A stretch of 10,729 bases of DNA. Origin: an uncultured Campylobacter sp. Lineage in GTDB: Bacteria > Campylobacterota > Campylobacteria > Campylobacterales > Campylobacteraceae. The notes beneath the pieces were generated by a model. The model worked only from the letters and a program-made list of their open reading frames with translations. It made no database searches and was not told the origin of the DNA. The stretch's first letter is position 1, and each line of letters opens with the position of its first letter. Below are positions 1 to 5,631 of the stretch, piece by piece. Where the stretch lies: the NCBI RefSeq assembly GCF_937997405.1, contig NZ_CALKTL010000066.1:1-10729 (forward strand). Direction: 5' to 3'. The translations under genes were made by a program, and so were the position numbers.

Positions 1-2172
1 CGGCGCCACGCTTGGAGCGATAAAAATCGCACCCGCCTTAAAAATAGCCGAAAAGCTCGCAGGCAAACGCACGAAATCGTCCTCGTTATTGGAACATGCG
101 CCATGCGCGTCCGCCACACACGCCTGCGCAGAGCATGAGCCTTCCGAATTTATCGTCTGTTGCGGACTCGGCTCGTTCACCAAGCGCTGCAAATCCGCCT
201 TATTTGCAGCATATCGCAAGCCCTGCATATTCGCCAAATTTTGCGAAATAGACTCGTCCGTCGCAAGCCAAGAATCAGACTTCTTCGCCGCGCATCGCAA
301 GTCTTGGCTATCCGCTGCGGACTGTAAATTTAACTCATTAGCTGTATGTCGCAGCTCTAGTTCGCCTTCTGCTTGCGGCGAGTTCAAATTTTTAGCCGCG
401 CGTTGCAAATCAGACCGATCGTATGCGCGCTCTAACTTGTTTGCCGCACACTGCGAGTCGCCTGCCGTTAGCATGTCGCAGGAGAAATTGCGGCGCGCCG
501 TTTTGCTAAAAATTTGCGCACTCTGCAACCCGCCCTGCTCCGCGCAAACTCCAATATTTTGCGTGCTAAAATTTTGCGCTGCGAAATTGCGTAAATTTTG
601 TAGCTCAGAGCCTTGCCTTTGCACCGACTTTTCTTGCTCGCCCACAAATCTCGGCGATATAGGATTTTTGCTTTGCGCCTTTAAATTTTGCGTGCCGAAA
701 TCTGCCGTAAAGCCCGTCAGCGTGCGCCAAACAAAATCACGCTTTTTTAAAATCACGATCGGCTTGACGTTACAGTCTATCAGTGCCTTTTCCTCTGCGC
801 TTAGGTTCGCTGCGCGCTCCGCCTGCGCTGCATCGCGACACATGATCGCAAAGGGCTTGCTTGGGCGCTTTTTGAGCGTTCGCAGCATCCGTACTGCGCG
901 CTCGTTCGTCGCATCGCAGACGATGTGAAAGCCGCCCATCCCTTTGATCGCGCCGATCTGTCCGCGCCGCAAAAGCTCCGCCGTGCGCGCTATCGCATCC
1001 TCGCCGCTAGATAAAATTTCACCGCCTGCGCCGCATAAAAACAGCCGCGGGCCGCAGTGCGGGCAGGAGATCGGCTCGGCGTGATAGCGGCGCGTGAGCG
1101 GGTCCATGTATTCGCCGCGGCAGAACTCGCACATCTCAAACGCCCTCATCGTGGTGTTTGCGCGGTCGTATGGCAGCGCGGTGATGATGCTAAGGCGCGG
1201 ACCGCAATCGGTGCAGTTGATAAAAGGATAATGGAAGCGCGGATTTTGCGGGTCGTAAAACTCTTTTTTGCACTGATCGCAAATCGCAAAATCGGGCAGG
1301 ATCGGGTTAAATTTACGCCCCTCTTTGGACTGCGTGATCTTAAAATCAGTAAAATTCTGCGTAAAATCTTGCGTATTTAGATCGGTGCGGGTAATTTTAT
1401 CGATACGACAAAGCGGCGGCGCCTCGCTGCGAAGGCGCTGCTCGAAAATTTTTAAAATTTTTTCTTCGCACAGATCTTGCCCTGCGCTTTGCGAATCGTG
1501 TTTAAAGCCGTCCAAATCTCCCTTCGCGCCTTGCAAGTCGCGCTTAATATTTTGCAAGCCTTGCAACGATTCATTCTGTGATATACCACGCTGCTGCGAC
1601 GAATTTTGCACGACGGAATTTTGATCCGACGAAGCGGGAAAAATGGAGCCCTGCTCGTTTAGATCGGTCTCGAATAAGTTTGGTAAAAATTTCACGCTCA
1701 CTGCGGCTTGAAAATCTCTCGTCAAACCATGCGACAAGCTCGTCAAATCGGGCAGGTTTGCTAAATCATTCGTTAAATCACGTGGCAAGCCGACCGAATT
1801 ATTCGGCGAGCTCGGTGCGCTTTGCGGTAAAATGGAGTTCGGATTTAAATTTGAGCTCGTAAAATTTAGTGACGAGCTTGCGGTCTCGCTAGAATCCGCC
1901 TCGGTAGAATTTAAAGACCGAGCAGCCGATAACGATACTTTCTGTGCTTGAATTTCGTTAGAATTTGGCTCATCTAAATTTAAAGGGGCGGAATTTTTAT
2001 CAATCAAGCCTTTTTGCGGCTCGGAAAGGTCTGCGCAAACGATGATTTTAACGCCCTCGCCGTCGTTATAAACCTCGCCTTTCAGCCCCAAATCCACGGC
2101 GAGCTTGTAGACGAACGGGCGAAATCCGACCCCCTGCACCGCTCCGAAAACCTCAAATTTAGCCGCTTTCAT
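1..2172 (-). CDS. hypF: HypF, [NiFe]-hydrogenase carbamoyltransferase (3' end off window)
   Basis: HypF uses carbamoyl phosphate and ATP to make the thiocarboxamide that becomes the CN ligand of the NiFe site; it is cytoplasmic and works with HypE. The frame is open for 724 codons from ATG at 2172 to the left edge. The acylphosphatase domain has GAVQGVGFRPFVY (catalytic Arg18) and NDGEGV (Asn36), and resumes after an insertion with APPLCRID. Two zinc fingers have the family spacing: C298/C301, C320/C323, C348/C351, C370/C373. The YrdC-like domain starts near residue 395 with KGMGGFH and KKRPSKPFA. The last residues, IAPSVAP, match the segment that normally follows shortly after PIVILKK. Two large low-complexity insertions (about residues 50-233 and 485-703) make this HypF some 400 residues longer than usual (about 750). 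The Kae1-like C-terminal domain is outside the window. No in-frame ATG lies just upstream; the ribosome site is weak, consistent with operon translation. Confidence 0.95.
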   Translation of the reverse strand, partial: MKAAKFEVFGAVQGVGFRPFVYKLAVDLGLKGEVYNDGEGVKIIVCADLSEPQKGLIDKNSAPLNLDEPNSNEIQAQKVSLSAARSLNSTEADSSETASSSLNFTSSNLNPNSILPQSAPSSPNNSVGLPRDLTNDLANLPDLTSLSHGLTRDFQAAVSVKFLPNLFETDLNEQGSIFPASSDQNSVVQNSSQQRGISQNESLQGLQNIKRDLQGAKGDLDGFKHDSQSAGQDLCEEKILKIFEQRLRSEAPPLCRIDKITRTDLNTQDFTQNFTDFKITQSKEGRKFNPILPDFAICDQCKKEFYDPQNPRFHYPFINCTDCGPRLSIITALPYDRANTTMRAFEMCEFCRGEYMDPLTRRYHAEPISCPHCGPRLFLCGAGGEILSSGEDAIARTAELLRRGQIGAIKGMGGFHIVCDATNERAVRMLRTLKKRPSKPFAIMCRDAAQAERAANLSAEEKALIDCNVKPIVILKKRDFVWRTLTGFTADFGTQNLKAQSKNPISPRFVGEQEKSVQRQGSELQNLRNFAAQNFSTQNIGVCAEQGGLQSAQIFSKTARRNFSCDMLTAGDSQCAANKLERAYDRSDLQRAAKNLNSPQAEGELELRHTANELNLQSAADSQDLRCAAKKSDSWLATDESISQNLANMQGLRYAANKADLQRLVNEPSPQQTINSEGSCSAQACVADAHGACSNNEDDFVRLPASFSAIFKAGAIFIAPSVAP
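64..720 (-). repeat. Low-complexity in-frame insertion 2 of HypF (YrdC-like domain)
   Basis: Residues about 485-703 of HypF separate PIVILKK (471-477) from IAPSVAP (718-724). From memory of E. coli HypF, only some ten residues lie between these segments. The inserted part is rich in Gln, Asn, Ser, Ala and Leu, with words such as QNF, QNL, DLQR and LRxAA, and no domain I recognise. It stays open over its whole length. The boundaries are my estimate from remembered family alignments. Confidence 0.8.
166..435 (-). repeat. 27-bp degenerate tandem repeat coding nonapeptides in HypF
   Basis: Ten consecutive 9-residue units can be laid out from residue 580 to 669 of HypF: LERAYDRSD, LQRAAKNLN, SPQAEGELE, LRHTANELN, LQSAADSQD, LRCAAKKSD, SWLATDESI, SQNLANMQG, LRYAANKAD, LQRLVNEPS. 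The consensus is L-[RQ]-x-A-A-x-x-x-[DN]; the DNA of the better units begins TTGCRA and ends GAT. A further related copy (SQCAANK) sits just before in a 7-residue spacing. Units are diverged; three of the ten are poor matches. Confidence 0.75.
1474..1557 (-). repeat. 21-bp tandem repeat coding heptapeptides in HypF
   Basis: Four adjacent 7-residue units at residues 206-233: LQNIKRD, LQGAKGD, LDGFKHD, SQSAGQD. At the DNA level the units begin TTGCAA, TTGCAA, TTGGAC and TCGCAA and end with GAY. The core word (GAY followed by TTGCAA) is the same as in the 27-bp repeat of the second HypF insertion. Confidence 0.7.
1474..2025 (-). repeat. Low-complexity in-frame insertion 1 of HypF (acylphosphatase domain)
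   Basis: Residues about 50-233 interrupt the acylphosphatase domain between the strand after Asn36 (VKIIVCADL) and the helix that leads into APPLCRID. In E. coli HypF the two parts are contiguous. The insert is dominated by Ser, Asn, Leu, Gln and Asp, with repeated NS, LN, DL and QN words and no recognisable domain. It ends with a heptad tandem repeat. Reading frame and both halves of the domain are intact. Confidence 0.8.
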
Positions 2173-2182
2173 GTATGTGCTT

Positions 2183-2446
2183 TCATAAATTGCGCGCCGC
2201 AGGAGCTATTTTGCAAGCAAGTTGCGTTCGCGGCAAGTGGACAAAACGTTCCGGGCGCCTCAAAATATGCTCTAAATTTAATAAAATTTGATCCTTTGCT
2301 TCCGCGCCCTTTGCCGCTTTTTTGAAATTTCGCGTGATCTCATCTGCGTTAAATTTAGCCCGTATGGCGCAGCTATCGGCACCGCAATGCCCGCGCAACT
2401 CGCTGTTTTGCGGATAAGACTTAGGAGTTTTGCCGAAAATTCGCAT
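2183..2446 (-). CDS. Small hypothetical protein between hydE and hypF (87 aa)
   Basis: I do not recognise this product. The ORF has an ATG start 11 bases after the hydE stop, with a weak AGG about 7 bases upstream, and its TGA lies 10 bases before the hypF start, so it tiles the gap almost exactly. The predicted protein is basic and without signal peptide or membrane segment. It has a central stretch that could be helical (KDQILLNLEHILRR) and four scattered cysteines with no clear metal-binding arrangement. Supporting a real gene: operon-like fit and codon choice similar to its neighbours. Against: no known family and short length. It could equally be a non-coding spacer that stayed open by chance. 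Confidence 0.4.
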   Translation of the reverse strand: MRIFGKTPKSYPQNSELRGHCGADSCAIRAKFNADEITRNFKKAAKGAEAKDQILLNLEHILRRPERFVHLPRTQLACKIAPAARNL

Positions 2447-2457
2447 ATATGCCTAAT

Positions 2458-4095
2458 CTAGCGAGCTTGAAGCGCGAAGCTGTCGCTAAAGCTCGCGTCA
2501 AAATTTTTGCAAAGCTTAAGCATCAAATCCGCAAATTTGCGCCCGCTAAACATCGCTCCGCCGAAGATCAAAACGTCAAAATCCTCTTTGCGCTCATCCG
2601 CCAGATCACTTAAAAAATAGCCCAAACTATCGAAAAATCCAAACGCAAACAGCTTTTCATTGGCGCCTGCGAGCGCATAGCTCATCGCTGAGCGCAAAAT
2701 TTTATCCGCTTGCACGCAGCCGCACTCATCGGTGCAAAAATCAAGCCGCACCCCTTTACCGCCCGCAAAATCCTCCGCAGCCGCCATCAAAAACGCCGCA
2801 TCGCGCCCCCAGATAAGCTGTGCGGCGACGCTAAAGATGCTGTGAAATCCCGCGTTTGCGCTTTTTAAAATTTCATCGATTTTTGCGGCGTTTACGTTAA
2901 ATTTGGCGCTGAAATTTTCAAACAGCTTCGCGCCCGTCTCATCTGCGCAAATTTGCGCCTTAAGCTCGTCGAAGCTGCGCGGCAGATCAAATTTCAGCAG
3001 AATTTTCTTAGAGCTTTCGCCATAAATTACGATCTCGTCGTCCGCGCCTACTCCCAAAAAGTAGCGCAAAACGCGTTTTTTGGAGTCGTTCAAAACCCCC
3101 TTCTCGCGGCACGTAAGCGCAAAAAGAGCGGAGTTTTTGTCGTTTGAGTTTTTCAGATAAGCGCTTGCGCTGCCGCTTAAAAAATCCTCGTTTTGCACGA
3201 TCAAAAAGCCGTTTTGTAGCGGCGCGACTTTAAAAATTTTATCTTTCTGCGCCGCGCTTTCGCATTTTGCGCTTAAAAAATAGATCCCGTCGCTTGCCAA
3301 AGCGCGCCCCAGCGCAAACACGAATATGTCGCCCGCAAGCTTCACGTCAAAAAATTTAGGCGCGTTCTCGTGATTTTTTCTAAAGATCGCATTGGTTTTT
3401 AGGCTTATGAGTGGCTTTTCGAAGGCTGCGAGCGCGATTTTGCTCTTTTCGTCGCTCACAAAAATCCCATCCAGCGCCCCCACTCCTGCAGCCATCAGAA
3501 AATCGGCGCTAAAATCCACGTCCGCTTTGAGCGTGAAAGTTGCGCCGCCGCGCTTAATCTGCACCTGCTGAGCATGAAATAAGTTTATGCGGCAAAACTC
3601 CAGTAAGCGAGCAAAATTCTCCCTGTTTACCGCTTCAAATTTTCCCTCATGAAGCACGCTAGCGCCGCTTATTATTGCGAATTCGTTTTGAGACGGCTCG
3701 GCGTGAGCGAGGTATTCTTTCATTACTCGCGGAGTGAAGTTATTAAATTTAGCCGTGTTATGGGCGTTTGAAATTTCATCCTCTAAAAATTTACTTATAT
3801 CGCCCGAGGAGGTATCTTCAAACGTGCCGTTAAATTTCAGCGTTTTTGCTTCGGCGCCGTCCTCGTCCACCACGCGCACGGAGGATTTTGCCAAAAATAT
3901 GGAGTTTGGTATCAGAGGCATCGCCTCGTCGCTAAATTTTAAAATTTCATCCTCACTGCCGCGTACGAAAAGGCTTATTAAGCTCGCCTCTTTTTTTAGG
4001 CAAAACTCAAGTGCGCTTTTGCGAGCATAAAACAGCAAGAAGTGCGCTATTAGCGCGTTTTCATTAAGGTAGTTAAACTCATATGCTACTATCAT
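2458..4095 (-). CDS. hydE: HydE-like hydrogenase accessory protein
   Basis: Fifth gene of an epsilonproteobacterial hydABCDE operon, so it is named by position and length; its precise role is not established to my knowledge and is presumed to be in hydrogenase assembly. I place the start at ATG 4095 (MIVAYEFNYL, 545 residues), because AGGGGG lies 5 bases upstream; the frame is open further to 4170, but those codons fall inside hydD and lack a comparable site. The start overlaps the end of hydD by 17 bases. It is soluble, without signal peptide or membrane span. Towards the C-terminus, GFHSIF and, about 120 residues later, IFGGAMFSGRKFADLMLK resemble the Kae1-like C-terminal part of HypF (FH and SGGVFQN segments), so a distant HypF relationship is possible; this is my inference. 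A CTDECGC segment might bind metal. Confidence 0.7.
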   Translation of the reverse strand: MIVAYEFNYLNENALIAHFLLFYARKSALEFCLKKEASLISLFVRGSEDEILKFSDEAMPLIPNSIFLAKSSVRVVDEDGAEAKTLKFNGTFEDTSSGDISKFLEDEISNAHNTAKFNNFTPRVMKEYLAHAEPSQNEFAIISGASVLHEGKFEAVNRENFARLLEFCRINLFHAQQVQIKRGGATFTLKADVDFSADFLMAAGVGALDGIFVSDEKSKIALAAFEKPLISLKTNAIFRKNHENAPKFFDVKLAGDIFVFALGRALASDGIYFLSAKCESAAQKDKIFKVAPLQNGFLIVQNEDFLSGSASAYLKNSNDKNSALFALTCREKGVLNDSKKRVLRYFLGVGADDEIVIYGESSKKILLKFDLPRSFDELKAQICADETGAKLFENFSAKFNVNAAKIDEILKSANAGFHSIFSVAAQLIWGRDAAFLMAAAEDFAGGKGVRLDFCTDECGCVQADKILRSAMSYALAGANEKLFAFGFFDSLGYFLSDLADERKEDFDVLIFGGAMFSGRKFADLMLKLCKNFDASFSDSFALQAR

Positions 4096-4957
4096 CTCGC
4101 CCCCTTTTTGCAAATCGATCCGCGATATCTTGGGCGCTAAGATCGGCGATTTTTTCATGCGCAAAACCAAGATCCGATAGGTACTGCAGCGCCGTTTTTT
4201 CCATAGTTTTTGAAGATTTTAATATCGCGGAGCTTAGCTTAAAGCTCGCTTCCTCGATGCGCCGCGGCACGACCGCTAGAATTTTAACGTGAGGCAGATC
4301 GCCGCAAAGATCCATCATCTGCAGGGTTTGAAGCATTTCGACCTCGTGTGCCGAGCCGCTCCAGCTGATCTGCTTAGGCATCGCGTCGTAGTCGAAAAGG
4401 TACACCTCGCCGCTCTTTGCGCCGTCCGCGTCTATACAATCTACGAGCAAAATTTCATCAAATTCCGCTATCGTAGGCATCAAAAAGCTAGCCAGAGTCC
4501 CGCCGTCGATAAATCGGATCTGATCCGAGCTGTTGCTCGGTGCGGCGGAATTTACAGCGACAAAGTCCGCATTGATAGAGCTTTGCGCTGCGGAATTTAT
4601 GACGGAATTTTGCAAAGCAGAATTTGAAGCGAAATTCTGCTTTGCGGAATGTTCTGGAGTAGAATTTCGGTTTAAATTTACTGCTGCAAAATTTTGCTCG
4701 GAGATAAAATTCTTATCCGCAAAATTTTGCAAGGAGTTGCGCTCTATGGAATTTTGCGAGGTAAAATTTTGTATCGCAGAGACTTGGGCGGAATTTTGAG
4801 TAGAATTCTGCGCCGCGAAATCCTCGCCCGCCATAAAATTTCGTACGGCGGTTTTAGGATAAAATTTATAGTTCTGCGCGAGCGCGCGGACGAAGTGCAC
4901 GCCTATGCCCTCGTCCGCGTAGATGACGTTGCCGATACCCAGTACCAGCACTCTCAA
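4079..4957 (-). CDS. hydD: HydD, [NiFe]-hydrogenase maturation endopeptidase with large insertion
   Basis: HydD-type proteases (HyaD/HybD family) remove the C-terminal peptide of the large subunit after nickel insertion. The family pattern is clear: LGIGNVIYADEGIGV at the N-terminus with Glu16, LLVDCID with Asp173, and SAHEVEML with His204, which match the nickel-sensing Glu, Asp and His of E. coli HybD (16, 62, 93). At 292 residues it is far longer than the usual 160-185, because about 105 Asn/Ser/Gln-rich residues (42-146) are inserted before the strand RFIDGGT. The start codon is TTG at 4957, overlapping the hydC stop as TTGA, with AAGGAAGAG upstream, which indicates translational coupling. 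Its substrate is almost certainly HydB of this operon. Confidence 0.92.
   Translation of the reverse strand: MRVLVLGIGNVIYADEGIGVHFVRALAQNYKFYPKTAVRNFMAGEDFAAQNSTQNSAQVSAIQNFTSQNSIERNSLQNFADKNFISEQNFAAVNLNRNSTPEHSAKQNFASNSALQNSVINSAAQSSINADFVAVNSAAPSNSSDQIRFIDGGTLASFLMPTIAEFDEILLVDCIDADGAKSGEVYLFDYDAMPKQISWSGSAHEVEMLQTLQMMDLCGDLPHVKILAVVPRRIEEASFKLSSAILKSSKTMEKTALQYLSDLGFAHEKIADLSAQDIADRFAKRGRDDSSI
4520..4834 (-). repeat. Asn/Ser-rich in-frame insertion in HydD
   Basis: Residues about 42-146 of HydD lie between the N-terminal helix region (ending near AVRNF) and IRFIDGGT. In E. coli HybD the corresponding segments are joined by only a few residues. The insert is made of QNS, QNF, NSA and similar words and has no recognisable fold; it is probably a disordered surface loop. 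Confidence 0.85.
4591..4815 (-). repeat. Array of 12/15/18-bp degenerate units inside hydD
   Basis: On the plus strand, 225 bases can be cut into 16 adjacent units of 12, 15 or 18 bases, most beginning with a YRRAATT-like word: for example CGGAATTTTGCAAAG (4603), CGAAATTCTGCTTTG (4630), CAAAATTTTGCAAGG (4720), TGGAATTTTGCGAGG (4747). Two units (4735 and 4777) lack the word. All unit lengths are multiples of three, so the hydD frame is kept and each unit encodes 4-6 residues containing NS or NF. Confidence 0.8.
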
Positions 4958-5628
4958 GCGTGCTCTTCCTTTTTAAATTTATAGCCGCTTACGATCGCAT
5001 CCATCGCGCCATCCCTGCCCTTGACGGCGTTAAAGACCGCCATATAGACGTGGATCGGCACGAAGATTATGATGATATTCATGCAAAGATGATGTATCAT
5101 TCGAACTTCGCTTAGACCGCCCATCGCGGCTTCCAGCGGGCGTAAGAGCCCGTATAGCGCGCCGCCGAGCCCTTCGTGATAGACATGCACATATAATATC
5201 ATACCCGTTAGGCAGATTACGAACAGCACTAGATAAAAGCCCAGATAGGAGATGAACTGTAGCGGGTTGTAAACGCCGCGAAGATGCGGGTGCTCGCCCA
5301 AAAAGATATAGTATTTGATCTGGGCGATCCAGACGCGCGGGCTAAAAAAATCCTTGATGCTTAAAAGCTCTTTTCTGCTCTTTTTATCGAAGAAGAAAAG
5401 ATAAGTTTTAAAGATCGCCGCGCCGATCATCGCAAAGCCGAAGATCAGATGCACGAATCTAAATTTAGCCTGCATGAAAAGCACCGGCTCGGGACTCACC
5501 TCGGGCGCGGTGAAAACAAAGGCGATGTAATATCCGGTAATCACTAAAATCGTAATGCAAAGCGCACGCAGCCAGTGCGTGAGCCTAAGACCGATTGAGA
5601 ACTCGTATTCCGCAAATCTTTTTTTCAT
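4954..5628 (-). CDS. hydC: HydC, diheme cytochrome b subunit of [NiFe] uptake hydrogenase
   Basis: Membrane anchor and electron acceptor of the hydrogenase: it takes electrons from the HydA iron-sulfur chain and reduces menaquinone. The 224-residue protein has four hydrophobic segments. Candidate heme ligands are His18 (LTHWLR), His60 (RFVHLIFG), His179 (MIHHLC) and His193 (PIHVYM); the spacings of 42 and 14 residues fit the two-heme arrangement of Wolinella HydC as I recall it. The ATG at 5628 is 3 bases after the hydB stop, with AAAGGAT overlapping that stop. The C-terminus overlaps the hydD start. Confidence 0.95.
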   Translation of the reverse strand: MKKRFAEYEFSIGLRLTHWLRALCITILVITGYYIAFVFTAPEVSPEPVLFMQAKFRFVHLIFGFAMIGAAIFKTYLFFFDKKSRKELLSIKDFFSPRVWIAQIKYYIFLGEHPHLRGVYNPLQFISYLGFYLVLFVICLTGMILYVHVYHEGLGGALYGLLRPLEAAMGGLSEVRMIHHLCMNIIIIFVPIHVYMAVFNAVKGRDGAMDAIVSGYKFKKEEHA

Positions 5629-5631
5629 CGT

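Noticed and set aside
166..435. CRISPR-like array
   Set aside because: Units are contiguous, diverged and in frame within hypF, with no unique spacers between identical repeats.
89..928. 279-codon ORF on the plus strand
   Set aside because: It lies antisense to the HypF YrdC-like region and insertion. Its Cys/Ala/Ser-rich translation reflects the repeat words, and the minus-strand frame has clear HypF motifs.
1325..1862. Two overlapping plus-strand ORFs (99 and 94 codons)
   Set aside because: Antisense to HypF insertion 1; open because of the repetitive composition, with no family resemblance.
4096..4170. Longer hydE start at 4170
   Set aside because: It would extend 75 bases deeper into hydD and has no good ribosome binding site, while ATG at 4095 has AGGGGG at 5 bases.
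4533..4984. Plus-strand ORFs of 88 and 96 codons
   Set aside because: Antisense shadow of the hydD repeat; the product is a monotonous AEF/KFC pattern without ribosome site or domain.
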